64,000 nucleotides of DNA from Coniferiporia sulphurascens (lineage: Eukaryota; Basidiomycota; Agaricomycetes; Hymenochaetales; Hymenochaetaceae). Below are positions 48,633 through 59,524 of the stretch, piece by piece. Under the pieces are notes generated by a model. It saw only the letters and a program-made list of their open reading frames with translations, ran no database searches and was not told where the DNA came from. Numbering within the stretch: position 1 is the first letter of the stretch; each line of letters begins with the position of its first letter. Location: positions 248,001-312,000 of the forward strand of contig NBBA01000016.1 of the NCBI GenBank assembly GCA_002794785.1, written 5' to 3'. The translations under genes and the position numbers were made by a program.

Positions 48633-50609
48633 TCATGAGTACTTGGCCATAAACTCACGATGGAACCGCTCGAGCTTGCCCACGTACTCATCGACACCCG
48701 CACACAAGCACGTCAGGCGGAAATTGCCCTCGTCGCCCCTCTGCCCAAAGCCGCTCCCGCTGACCGCACAAATGCCCGTCGCGTCCAACAACGCGAGCGC
48801 GTAAAACGTATCAGGGTGCCTCCCCGCCTCGCGCGCAGCCGCGACCGCCTTCTCCGGCAAGTCGATGCGCGGGTACAAGTACAGCGCACCAGGAGCACTC
48901 TGGCAGCTCATACCCGGAAGGGCGTTCAAGCGCTCCACCATCGTCCGCGTGCGCCCCGCCAGCGCCGCATGTATCGTGTCCGTCTCGCGCCTCCACAGCG
49001 CATACGACTCCTCGCCCGCCCGCGGCGGGCGCACCATGCAGTCCACCGCCACCTGCCCCGGGACGGGCGGGCACAGCCCCACGCTCGCCATCTTGTACAC
49101 CTGCGCGCGCACGTCCTTGCGCACGTTCACCAGCTCGAAGTACCCGCCGCGCCGGCCGCACTCCCCCGTCACGCCTTTACTCGTCGAGTGGAAGCTCGCG
49201 AGCGCGACGTCCTTCCCCAGCTCCCGCACCACCTTCTTGAAGCTCGTGAACGGGTGGTCGGCCGGGTAGTGCAGGTTCGCCTGGTACACCTCGTCCGCGA
49301 GGAGCACGAGCGCGTGCTCCGCACACAGCTCCACCAGCGCGCGCTGCACCTCCTCCGTGAGCAGCGACCCCGTCGGGTTGCCCGGGTTGATCACCACCAG
49401 CGCGCGCACGTCCACGCCCTCCGCGCGCGCCTTCTCCAGCGCCGCGCGCACGCTCTCCGGCGACGTCGTCCACCCGGACTCTTCGTCGAGGTGGTACGGC
49501 ACCGGCACGCCGGCGTACTGCGCGAGCGTCGCGGTGTACAGCGGGTACTGCGGGATCGGGATCAGCACGCCGGTCTTGTTCGGCTGCGCGATGAGCATGG
49601 AGAGGAGCAGCGCGACGCCTGCGGAGGCGCCTGCTGTGAGGAAGACATCGTCTGGGTCCGAGGGGTAGCCGTCGCGCTCTGGGAGGGAGGGGGGGGGGGT
49701 TACGTCAGTTAACCTATACTGTAAGATGGAACCGAGAAGAGAAAGACAGAGGAGGACAACGTAAGCCCGCGAACCCGGAAGAAGCCTCGTCTTATTCTTG
49801 GACACGCAGGAATAATAATAATAGCCGCGCAGCAGCCCAGTATCCCGGCGCGCCTGGAAACGCAGCGCCTCGTTCCAAAGGAAATAGGGGAGCCTATTCA
49901 TGCAGCACCCACCCGGACGTAATCAGACGAGCCCAGACACGCGCATTTATACACGAGCAGAACGCGGCCGGACCGAAGGTTTTTGCAGAAGACGATTCTA
50001 ATCCTGTCCATCCGCCACCTCGAGCCATAGACACGTAAAATGTCCGTAGCCCATTTCGCTGGACCAATGGAGGGACATCGATGCAGCGCAAAGAGAGAAA
50101 GAGAGAAATGACTCAGAAAAAAACAAAACGCAAAACGCACCTGCGATGAAATCAGCGACGCTCTTGCGAACGAGGGGCACGCCCTGGCTATGAGAATACG
50201 CCCCAATAGAGCCGACCTCCTCTAGGATCTCCTGTGCACGGGCGATGGCATCCTCAGGGAAGAGACCCCTCGCCTTGTCTATAAGCTCGGGGTACTCCGT
50301 GAGCGCAGCGACCTGACGGGGGAAAGTAATAGGGGCCTGATCAAGGCCCTTCTGCTGGGGGTTCCCGATGTTGCTAGAGATGACGCGATCGAAGGGGAGG
50401 CCGTGGTCAGGCTTGTGGAGGCGGAGACGGTACTCCTCAGCCTTAATGGCGAGCTCGCCGCGGACTGCGTACTCGACGTTGCGGATGGCGGGGTTGAGTG
50501 CGTCTATGGTGAGCGACGACATGATGGGGGAAGAAGAGAAAGCGCGGTGGGAAGAAGAGAGAAAGGTGAGGGATTTGATGGGTATTTGGCGAGCGCGACG
50601 GAGGGCCAT
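48633..50609 (-). CDS. ALT1: Alanine aminotransferase, probably mitochondrial
   Basis: PLP enzyme interconverting alanine plus 2-oxoglutarate and pyruvate plus glutamate. Exons 50141-50609 and 48633-49678; 504 aa. The first 32 residues (MALRRARQIPIKSLTFLSSS, Arg/Ser-rich, no acids) look like a mitochondrial presequence; a second ATG (MSSLTIDALNP) could give a cytosolic form. Conserved blocks: NIGNPQQKGLDQAPITFPRQ, VGSIGAYSHSQGVPLVRKSV, LTAGASAGVALLLSMLI, VINPGNPTGSLLTEE, ADEVYQANLHY, PLP lysine in SFHSTSKGVTGECGRRGGYF, and SGSGFGQRGDEGNFRLTCL. Length fits ALT1. The single intron is about 462 nt, eight times the usual size here, and ends in a C11 polypyrimidine tract. Exon 2 is extremely GC-rich, which produces long antisense open frames. 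Confidence 0.95.
49689..49699. repeat. G11 homopolymer (C11 on the coding strand)
   Basis: Part of the polypyrimidine tract just before the acceptor of the long alanine aminotransferase intron. Length may vary between strains or be misread. Confidence 0.85.
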
Positions 50610-50889
50610 GTCGCACACTCCGACCCGTTCCTATACCGCGCAGTTCAGAGGGGGCGTGCACATCCCCACATCTCGTGACTATCTGTGCCGCGTCACGTGC
50701 AAAGTGACTCAGGCCTCGAAATCAAATAGAAATGAATCAAAAGGCAATTTACTATTTCAATCTACACGGCCCTATCTCAATGCAGCAGGGAAACTTGCGC
50801 GCCCCGCAACTTCCCGTACCAGCCACACAGCGCTATGCACATTCAAGTCCCCCATTCTCCGCCCGCATCCTCCATTAGGCCGCAACCAC

Positions 50890-52201
50890 TCATCCCCACA
50901 CCCGACTCGCTCCGCTCCGTCCGTTTTCGGGGTTCGCATGCTCGACATGATCCGCCCTGTGGGCTGCTGCGAAATCCTCCTCGTCCGGCGGAAGCGCGAT
51001 GGCGCCCCTACGCCGTTGGCGGAAGGTCGCATACACCATAGACGCAAGTAGTGCAACCGGGTGCAGGAATGTAAAGGTAATCGCCGTGGCCTGTACAGGC
51101 ATTAGGCTTAAATTAGCACGCCAATAGAAACAAGGCGAGAGGCGTACCGATACAGGCGCGCTTTTGGGACCCTCCTTCCATACGCTCGCGGCGAGCCAAG
51201 CAGCACCGACTGCCCAAACGACATCGCGCCGCATAATGACAAAGACGAGACCAAGAACGTTCATCGCAAAGAACACGCCGAAACCTTCCCACATATGGTC
51301 GGTGTATGCCTTTGTGTCGCCTTGCGCCCAGTAATGCCCCACCGCGATGCTGAACAAAAATTAGCTTCTTCAGCCCAGCAAAATTGTGTATGCCTGTCGG
51401 TGTACTCACAAAATAGACACGGGAAGAAGTAACGTGAGGGGCAGAATGAGGAAGAGGCGGAGCGGCGCATGAATGAACGCGGTATCAAGTGGGCGCGCAG
51501 AAACGGGCGGGTGATAGACGTAGAGGACGGTGTTCGCGTAAATAAGGAAAATAACGAGAATTCCGAGAAGGACTGAGGAAAGGATGAAGGCTTGGAAGGA
51601 CTGTGCAGTGCTAGAGTAAATATTGCTTCTGGGTCAGAAGACAAAAGTCCACCGCGTACCCAAGCAATAGCCCAAAGACCCATGGTAACGTTAGCGAGAA
51701 CGAGAGAAATACCACTTCCTTTTATCAGTGCTTGCTGCGCATACGAACCACATTGGTTATTTTACAGTGTACGAGACACAGGGTGCACGTACCTTCGTTT
51801 CCCGTTTACGCGCAAGCACAAGGACGACGCAGTAACCGACCTGCATAATGTATACGGCCATAAGGTACGCCGCAGTAAAGGATGGCGAGGGCGTCAAAGA
51901 GGTCGGGTACATTTTCGCGATCTTCCCTGTATTATTCGCAGTCTCCCATCAGCCAGCGATTTCTCGTGACAGTAGGATGACTACGTACCGAGACCGGGCG
52001 AGATGACGACGGAAGTGACGCCGACCGCCGCGATATTAATTAGAAGAGAGAGCGGTGTAAGGACCTGCAGCCTTTGCGTGGCAGCAAGTCAGCCTCCTGT
52101 GCGCATAACGAGTAGACTCGAGTCGAGGAAACACACCGAGTCAGCGTGAGGTAGTCCCGCACGGCCGGATTACTTGTATCAATAGGAAGCTCATCCATCA
52201 T
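50890..52201 (-). CDS. Multi-pass membrane protein of unknown function (DUF1774-like)
   Basis: Exons 52137-52201, 51989-52071, 51793-51926, 51660-51734, 51410-51600, 51148-51349, 50890-51090; 316 aa, sum a multiple of three. Seven or so hydrophobic helices: VLTPLSLLINIAAVGVTSVV, YLMAVYIMQVGYCVVLVLAR, LVLANVTMGLWAIAW, FILSSVLLGILVIFLIYANT, APLRLFLILPLTLLLP, VFFAMNVLGLVFVIMRRDVV, ITFTFLHPVALLASMVYATF. The VYHPP and HAPLRLFLILPL motifs match my memory of a fungal family of unknown function (DUF1774); I cannot confirm this without a profile search. The cytosolic tail is charged. The start is the first of two adjacent ATGs. Its 3' end lies 280 bp from the alanine aminotransferase start, same strand. 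Confidence 0.8.
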
Positions 52202-52573
52202 GGGCTGTATGTGTTTTGAAATAAGACGTTGTAGAATTAAATGAGAAGTCGGCGTCGTGGTTGAGAGTGAAGCGGCGTCCGAGTCCGTCCAAAACCAAGG
52301 AGCGGTTATGACGCACGACGCGCCACCGTGTCGATCGCAAACGCCGATCCTTACGTCATCTGAAAGTATCCTGATTATCGCATCCGTGTATACGATACGT
52401 TACGCAAGATATGGTTTTACATCAGTCCATGATAACAGAAAGCCATAATTAATGTGATACGAAGTCCGTGTCGACAAACCTAATAAAACCGGTCCAAAAG
52501 TCCATAACCACACACAATAGCGCAACCCTTCACAAAACCGTCCACGAATCAATCCCAGGCCTAAATTACGTGG
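52202..52573. other. Intergenic
   Basis: Upstream of the membrane protein gene and downstream of small secreted protein B. No coding evidence. Confidence 0.55.
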
Positions 52574-53146
52574 TCACGCAATATTGACCGGCATACTAAC
52601 CACCTCTGTGAAGAGATACGGCCCAGCCTGTTTCCGAGTCACAGGACAAGTAAGCACACCGTCACAGAAAATTAAACTCGGCGAACCACTCACACCAGCG
52701 AGCGACGCGTGCGCGACACTGAGAACCGCCGCGCCCGCCGCAAACTTCTCCGGAACAAAAATGGCGAAGTTCTGCGCCGGAGAGCCGTGCGTACTTGCCA
52801 TAGGTTGCGGGTTATACGCGCCGCTGTAAAGCACGTAGCCGAGCGCCTGGGTCACGTCCTCACATGGGCTTTGCGTGCAGTGGTGCAGCGTGATTCCGAC
52901 GCCGACCTCTGTAGATCCAGACAATGAGTCCTAGAGGTGACAAAAGGATGTAAGGTGGCTGGTAAAGTCAGGAGTAGAGGTGGACGGAAGGCGCACGGGC
53001 TTGACGACAGAGACAGTCATCTGCTGTCCAGTATGAAAGGTCTGGTTACTCTTTGGCGAGCCGATCGAGACACGTTGGGCGAACGCAACGGCGAAGATGT
53101 ACGCAAGGACGACAAAGAGCTTCAACGCAGCCGTAGGGGTGAACAT
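52574..53146 (-). CDS. Small secreted protein, family member B (146 aa)
   Basis: Exons 52997-53146, 52694-52930, 52574-52627. Paralog of the gene at 37273-37826: exons 2 and 3 have identical lengths (237 and 54 nt) and both introns sit at the same codons. Signal peptide LKLFVVLAYIFAVAFAQ, then RVSIGSPKSNQTFHTGQQMT, DSLSGSTEVGVGITLHHC, PCEDVTQALGYVLYSGAYN, AQNFAIFVPEKFAAG and AGPYLFTEVVSMPVNIA. The same two cysteines are kept. By eye, about half the mature residues match copy A. Function unknown; probably an extracellular or wall-associated beta-sandwich protein. Confidence 0.85.
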
Positions 53147-53967
53147 ACTGTCGTATTGAAGGCTCTCAGTCGAGGATGTACTAAAGGAGTGAGCGGGCTT
53201 TGAGGCGCTGGAATTTTCCGCTACCCAAAGCCTGAGCCTTTATAGTGGGATCCTGGCACCAAAGCACCGCAAAGAGTGCCGCTTCAATGCACAGGAAATA
53301 CCCCGTTTCGTATGCCATGTGGCATGCGGTTCCGAGTCAATGTGCCCTCCAGTTCCTCACGAACATGCGTATCTCGTCATGGAAGCTTCATATACTGTAT
53401 AATACTTGCGGACATGAAGTCGCCGAATTGAGGGCCCTGCGCAGGAACATCTGGACGTACCTTGCATTCCATGCTGCGAAAAATCCGAATGCAGTCGGTT
53501 GACCCGAGTATGAAAGGTACGCCGACATCTTTCCTTTCCGGAAACGAAAATGTGAGCGGCTCCGGTACATGCAACACAGTAATAGGTACGTCGGCTCATT
53601 AAGACCACGGTTTCGATTAACTTCTTGAGGTCGGCCCGGGTCGGATAACACAAGAGAGCTCTATGAAGTCGCCGGAAGCACATGGACCAAGCAATAGATC
53701 ATGCGTCAAAGGTGGGCCCCTCGCGCTGTCGATGAGTATATGCACCTTCTTTTCTTCGCTATGAGTAGAAGTTCCTCGCGAGGTAATATTAATGTCATCA
53801 AACTGGTAATGATCACACAGCGGGAAAGGCTCGCCGTAGGACGTTCTAAGTTTACGTTGGATCGTAAAACGGGCATCCTTCGTGAAAGGCTCTCTAATGA
53901 CCAGGAGAACTCGGGGTTTGTCAGATGGGCATAATATAACAATGCTCTAGCAGTCTTACTGGCTCTT
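53147..53967. other. Intergenic
   Basis: Promoter side of small secreted protein B and about 0.7 kb beyond; open frames here are short and without family similarity. Confidence 0.5.
53238..53244 (-). promoter_or_regulatory. TATA-like box of small secreted protein B
   Basis: TATAAAG on the minus strand 92 bp upstream of the ATG at 53146. Confidence 0.5.
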
Positions 53968-54540
53968 GTTGAATGAAGAATCGGACGTGTGCCAGTGCGC
54001 CGCCGTGCTGCCTGAAGCCTGTCGCAAACTTTCAAATGTTCTATTCCTTACATTCACTCTGACTATTCAGAATCTTGCATTTATACACCTGACGTATTTT
54101 CATAGTATCAACGAGTTTTCCGCGGTATTTAGTTGGTCGCAAACGACTGGGACGGAGGTGCACCGTGACCTTCTTTCAAAGTTTTGGGGCTTCACTTTCC
54201 AATCGGAGTTTAAAATCGTGACTAAATTTTGTCACACTCTTGTCACTTTACACGCAACGACTTTGGAGTCTGCTGGCAAACAGCCTACTTACTTGCTACC
54301 TGTCCCTTTATTTCTGCGCGAGCGAATAATACAGGTCTTGCTGGGTATCTTCAATCAATGCAAAACTCGGACAGACCGTACAAGAGGAATAGAGGATGGA
54401 CGGCAGGCTCCAGGTAGTATTTGTAATCATTATCTGTTCTCTGCTGTCCGCCCTCTGTTCCTCGCATACGGCCTATCCGAGTTCTGGTCAAGATTCTGAC
54501 TGAGGATGCACAGCAAGAACTGCATCTTGTAAACTAGCAA
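53968..54540 (+). repeat. Duplicated block A, copy 1
   Basis: Diverged repeat of 58968-59430. Shared anchors in order: GTTGAATG, GACGTGTGCC/TACGTGTGCG, ACGAGTTTTCCGC, GTCGCAAACG/GCGCAAACG, the nearly identical AATTTTGTCACACT, and GTCAAGATTCTGACTGA/GTCAAGATCCTGATTGA. No coding capacity recognised. Confidence 0.7.
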
Positions 54541-55038
54541 TTAATATCCATTCTGTGACATTGAAATGTGCGTTCGAGTTTACTTTAAATTAACATCATA
54601 TTCGCTCTCAGATTGGTGACACCAGTGCAAAAAGGCCACGACTTGGACCTTGGGGCCTCTTGTTTGCGATTAGATCTACAGTCATCGCGGGGGAAAAACG
54701 CAGGGCCTGCCGCAAGTGACCCAGCGCAGATGTGAAGTGGGTTTTAGTAATCCTGCTCACCCTTTATCAAGCTCTGTCCTGGTCGTCGAGATGTTCCGGT
54801 CTTGATTACACTGTTGGTATCCTTTCCGTTTACAGGGCTTAGCTACAGGCTTTTGAAAGAGCATATATGTACAGCCAAGAGAAATAACTGGGGTTCAAAA
54901 CTGAACCCCTGTAGTAAGCATTAAGCGCGCTATTCAAGTTGATAGGTGAGAGCTGTTAAACGCTATGCATTTCTGCCATTGAAGTTTTAATACAATCTGG
55001 CGGTGCTCCAAGCTTGGGCTGAGCTTTGATTCCTGCGT
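54541..55038. other. Noncoding spacer in the duplicated region
   Basis: No open frame or recognisable structure. Confidence 0.5.
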
Positions 55039-55280
55039 GATCGCGTCTCTGGCTTCAATTCCAAGCAGCGCATCTTACTCTGGTTGCTCCTCTTTGGTTT
55101 TTTCATCAGTTACAGCGTTTTTTTAGCATCAGAATCTTACAGCCCCACTTCCCTTTCTTAAACCAGACTTCAATTCTTGCTGATCTCGTCTCAAAGAGCT
55201 TCAATTCTAAGAAGCACGTTTTACTCTCATTGCCCGGCTGACTTCCTCATCGATTGTAGCGATCTTTTTTACTCCAGAGT
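55039..55280. repeat. Degenerate tandem repeat, period about 142 bp
   Basis: Two imperfect copies. TGATCGCGTCTC...GCTTCAATTCCAAGCAGC starting at 55039 recurs as TGATCTCGTCTC...GCTTCAATTCTAAGAAGC starting at 55181, each followed by TTACTCT, a TTTTTT run and CAGA. Confidence 0.6.
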
Positions 55281-55750
55281 TCCTGGTTGGAGCAAGAACC
55301 GCGTCTTTTGAACTGAAGCACGGTGTCCGCGCGTCTGTAAGGCATTTTTTGAAATTCATTATATGACATGCTGACGTTTCTTTTGGTTTTTGAGCGTATG
55401 CACCCAGTTATGAAAAGCCGGTATGTGGACTTTAGTCGTTACACTTCGGCTCATCCTCTGTCCACACGTTCCACAGAACTGTCACTGTTAGACGCCAGCT
55501 TCAAATTAATGGATCCCAACAGTTATCACCTGATCCTGTGGGAACCACGTCTCTTCGACGCATGTGCCGTTGTCATACACCAATAGCTTTTGAGACGATG
55601 GAATGCAGTGTTATTTTAACCAGTGCCATCCTGAGGGTACTTAAGAGGGTCGGCAACTACGTTCACCCCCACGCTCGCGTGTCATTCCTATTTTCTCACT
55701 GGCAGACGATAGCCGTCCAGAAATTGCCCACCCCCTCTTTTTAAGCCGTC

Positions 55751-57118
55751 ATGAGCTCTATTATACCCTTCCAATCCTTCATTCCGCTATTGGATGGCTG
55801 CGTATGTTGACGTCTCTCTTCCCTCACACCATCGCCTGCTGACCTCAGTCGTATGTTCGCAGCTCGGCCCCCTTTTCCTGTCTGGCATGTGGGTCTTTCT
55901 TCTAGCAAGTATACCATTTTGATCTACCAACACAATACCTGGTCCACAGATTTTCCTCGCTGTTAGTCCTTGTCCATTCTTCAGCACGGACGATGCACTA
56001 AAGCGACTTCATCATACAGGTTATGGGGTGCCGGGAGTGTTCAGCTATACTTTTACTATGAGGTTCGTTCCAGCTTCTCCCCGAAACGAGTTCTTACTAA
56101 ATGCGGTTATCTGTATGCAGAATTTCAAAAACTCGAACTCCGATAAACTGTTCATGCAACTATATTTGCTCCTTATCTATTTTCTCGACACCGTGCATCA
56201 GGTCCTGCTGTTAATATCATTATATATGTACTTCGTAAAGGACTATCTGAGCCCCCTGTTTCTTGAACGTATTGAAAGGCCAGTCTCTTTTCTAGCATCT
56301 GAACTTCGTATAAACTGTTTGACTTTAGGCCAATTGTCGAAACGGTCATAGTTTCCACTCTCGTTTGCTTACTGGCACAGTCATTCTATCTTAAGCGAAT
56401 ATGGTTCAGTGAGTCTTTTATTTCTTTTTCAATGACATGTCTACCACGCTGACATGTTCTCTTTAGTGAGCGCAAAAAACTATGCTCTAGTAATAATTCT
56501 CGCCCTTCTGATCATGGCCCAGTTCGTGGCCGGCTCTATCTATTTCTCACAAATCCTAAATCTGCACGTGACTACGGATCTTATGAACCAGCCAACAATG
56601 GTGACCGTCCGAATATTGAATGCAATCATAGCGGTTACAGATGTATCGCTTGCTTTAACAATGGCGTATCTCTTGCATTCACGTCGATCGGGAGTCCGGC
56701 AGACAGACTCAATCATAAACCGTCTAATTATGTACTCTATCGGTACTGGGCTTGTCACTGGAGTACTGGGACTTGTGGCATTCATCTCTGCGTTCGCCCT
56801 TCCCCACGCGTTCTATTATTTACTTTTTGACCTTCTTCTCCCGAAACGTACGTTCCTTCTCAACTGTGGACTACGTTGTGCATTGACGGCTTTCCGCTTA
56901 TAGTCTACATCAACTCGATCCTAGTACTGTTCGTTATTTTTATCCCTTCACCTTACTTACTCCCTTCAGAAACTGACCAAGAGCCTACCACTGTCTATCT
57001 ATCTAGCTTAAATATCCGCCGAAAATTCCGTGGAAACTACGAAGTCGGCCCAGATCACGGACTTAGTATGAACAAAGAGCACCCTGTCCCCGTGGGCAAG
57101 AATCCTGCCATGCAGAAC
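55751..57118 (+). CDS. DUF6534-like multi-pass membrane protein, ends uncertain, possibly decaying
   Basis: Supported exons: about 55751-55801 (MSSIIPFQSFIPLLD, the usual N-terminal style), 56021-56062 (LWGAGSVQLYFYYE), 56121-56228 (SNSDKLFMQLYLLLIYFLDT then VHQVLLLISLY), 56329-56408 (VIVSTLVCLLAQSFYLKRIW), 56467-56847 (KNYALVIILALLIMAQFVAG, ILNAIIAVTDVSLALTMAYL, DSIINRLIMYSIGTGLVTGV) and 56904 to about 57118 (LYINSIL, then a hydrophilic tail). These match the seven-helix pattern I know from the DUF6534 family, very expanded in Agaricomycetes, function unknown. The piece joining exon 1 to LWGAG (about 55910-55965) keeps phase in one frame but the expected first helix (NTIPGPQIFLAV) is in another, hinting at a frameshift. 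The 3' end is unresolved: a GTAAGT donor lies at 57119 and the frame otherwise runs to 57262. Confidence 0.6.
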
Positions 57119-58149
57119 GTAAGTACCGTCCTACTACAATACCCCATATGTGCCGCTCACACGATCTGTTTGGTCGACATGAAAGATCTCGGCCTCTCCT
57201 GGCGATGTAGTGATAGATATTGGAAAAGCCACCGATCAGGCAATACGCAATGGCTCTGGTAGAAAGAAGGTCCGGACTACTATCACACTATCACACGCAT
57301 TGCGGGGATTGATTAATTTTTTTATTGCAACATCAGGAACAATGGCAGCCAATGCAATTTAAGGTCAACAGTGCATGCGAAACGTCCTCGTCTGGTCCCT
57401 AAGAGAAGCCCTCAGCTCCGAAAAAAGGGAAGGTTGGCGTTAATCAGGTACAGCTCAGGAATGGCTATTCTCTTTGGAAGGGAACATACTCCCACTGTCT
57501 TCATTCTCCTGCATGTGTTCTTCAAACGTCTAAAGTTCATGGCCAGTGAACGTTTTGGACCTGTACCTCATTTCTTTGGACATTTCAAGTTATACTACAT
57601 ATATTTCTTACTCAATGACGGGAGCGATGAAATGCAGTCCCATTTGAAGTCCGATTGTGACTTGTACATATGCTCTTGTGCCCAGGCTCCGCGGCCCTTT
57701 CCGAGTCTAGGAGTGAAAATATTCAAGTTACGGTGGCATGAAAACCTTGCAAGAGGGGAAACCATCGCCCAACTACTATATGTTTGCGAAAATATAAAAA
57801 CTCACAGACAGCATTAAACCACGTCTGATGCATACATGTAAATTTAGAAAGTGTCAGAGTGAGTGTGCGTGCCAATAAGCTACCTCAAGCCTTACATTAT
57901 TATATAAGCTTTCTCACGTAATGCACGAGTCTTGAGAGCATCATAAGATTCATAACAACTCGAGTTAATGGTTTCCATAGACCAGCAAGATTATCTGTTC
58001 CACCCGCTCGCCACGTTCAATAGAGCATACATGGGTGAACGAGCGCTGCAAAATATATTCCAGAAGTAGCGAAGATCGGAAGACACGTCACCATCGACTC
58101 AGATGACCAGATGATGATTAATTATAAGTGAGTCGTCCATCATTAAAAC
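57119..58149. other. 3' part of the DUF6534-like gene and noncoding sequence
   Basis: An open frame 57371-57817 has no recognised similarity and no splice support. Otherwise nothing identified. Confidence 0.45.
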
Positions 58150-58794
58150 CCCATAGGCTGACTCTAGAGTCTGATGGATTCACCTTTCAGGACATTGAGG
58201 ACATGCAGGCACATTTTCCACAACCGGTGTGGAGATCCTATTTCCCCGTGCCGGGTGCACCGCTGGCGCGGCCGCGTTGCGACCCAGTATGTCGAACTCA
58301 CGAGGATAAACCGATTTACACGTTTCTTTTCTTCTCATCTTCTGTCGGTCGCCTGTCTACCGATGAGTCTGTGCTTGCAATACGATCTTCCGCAGCACTG
58401 GCCCCCGCTGGCACATTCATGTCTTTCTTGAGGCCATTTGTACACCTGACGTCGAATTCTTGCAGCGTATTCGCCCTCATTCTGAAATCCAAGCCGCTTT
58501 AAATGCTCATATCGTACCTGCTGTATATTATGCACTGAGTATAGAGTCCAAAGTTCCCCCTCTCGTCTCTATTCCTCTGCTGGTCTATTTCCTCAAGGCA
58601 TGCGTTTATTTTCTAGCTTGTCTTCTTACCGGTGCCTAGTGTAGAATAGCTGCGCGTTCCCTGTACCTACCTGGCTGTATGCTCCAACCTCACAGATTAG
58701 GATCAGAATGAAGCTTGCTCTACTAAAACTGCCCATCCCTCGTGCCGCCTACTCGCACACCCACGGAGTCGGGACGAGTTGGAGCATCATGTGA
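58150..58794 (+). repeat. Duplicated block B, copy 1 (with broken gene start)
   Basis: Diverged duplicate of 59525-60180. Long shared stretches include GTGCACCGCTGGC, GGCCGCGTTGC, CGAGGATAAACCGATTTACA, AATGCTCATATCG, TTTTCTAGC, GCCTGTCTTCTT-like, and CAGAATGAAGCTTGCTC at the start codon. Confidence 0.85.
58708..58794 (+). pseudogene. Broken 5' fragment of the secreted-protein gene at 60113
   Basis: Starts ATGAAGCTTGCTCTACTA exactly as the intact gene and continues as its diverged first 28 codons up to GVGTSWSI, then ATG TGA. Downstream of 58800 the sequence no longer matches exon 1. Its TATA position is altered (TGTAGAA at 58640-58646 against TATAAAA in the intact copy). A truncated duplicate is the simplest reading; AT|GTGAGT could be a splice donor, but I find no downstream exon. 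Confidence 0.75.
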
Positions 58795-58967
58795 GTAGCC
58801 GCAGTACATCTTGACACTGTAACAACAAAAGTGGGTGCGTTGGCAATTTCCACACGGCAGAAAAACTCAATTGAGAGTAGTAATTTATAGAATTTAATGG
58901 AGAAGATTCAGAGTATGTTAGGTGGGAATAACATAGCGTCGTTTTAGAAGTACTCATCGATTCTCCC

Positions 58968-59430
58968 GTTGAATGTGTTGAACTTTACGTGTGCGGTGTG
59001 CACCGCTGCGTTGCTATCGTGCGATCAGGCTTCAGCAACCGTTCAACGCCAAAGTTTTACACTATTTACGAGTTTTCCGCAGTTCATCTTTAGTTGCGCA
59101 AACGTTTGGACCTTTCGAAGTTTTGTCGGTACGACTTCAATTCTAATCGGAGAATAAAACTGTGACCGAATTTTGTCACACTATTGCCACTTTTTGGATG
59201 GAATACACACTGGCACCGGCAGCAGATTGCTGTCTGTCTCTTTCTTTGTGATGCCATGAGTGGACAATACAAATTTTGCTGCCCATTTTCTATTAGGATG
59301 TCAACATGGAGCTCAGACAGACATACCTCCTCTTCTCTTGTATGGTCTGTCTGAATTTTGCGTCAAGATCCTGATTGAAGACGCACACCAAGGCTGGTAT
59401 TATCATTATGTGAACTGGCAACTTTGATTG
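58968..59430 (+). repeat. Duplicated block A, copy 2
   Basis: See block A copy 1 at 53968-54540. Directly followed by block B copy 2, unlike copy 1 where 3.6 kb intervene. Confidence 0.7.
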
Positions 59431-59524
59431 AAAGGGTACCCCCTTCTTGTAGCGATGGTTGGAGGACATGGCATCCCCATCTACGAACGGATGACTGTAA
59501 GCCATTCATCGGTACGCCACTGTA

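Noticed and set aside
48660..49712. 350-codon plus-strand open frame
   Set aside because: Lies antisense to the alanine aminotransferase exon; Arg/His/Ala-rich composition is the mirror image of very GC-rich codons, and no family similarity.
53966..54499. 177-codon plus-strand frame
   Set aside because: Falls inside repeat block A; its other copy does not keep the frame open, so selection for coding is unlikely.
55181..55280. Possible CRISPR-like repeats
   Set aside because: Only two imperfect copies, no regular spacers, eukaryotic context.
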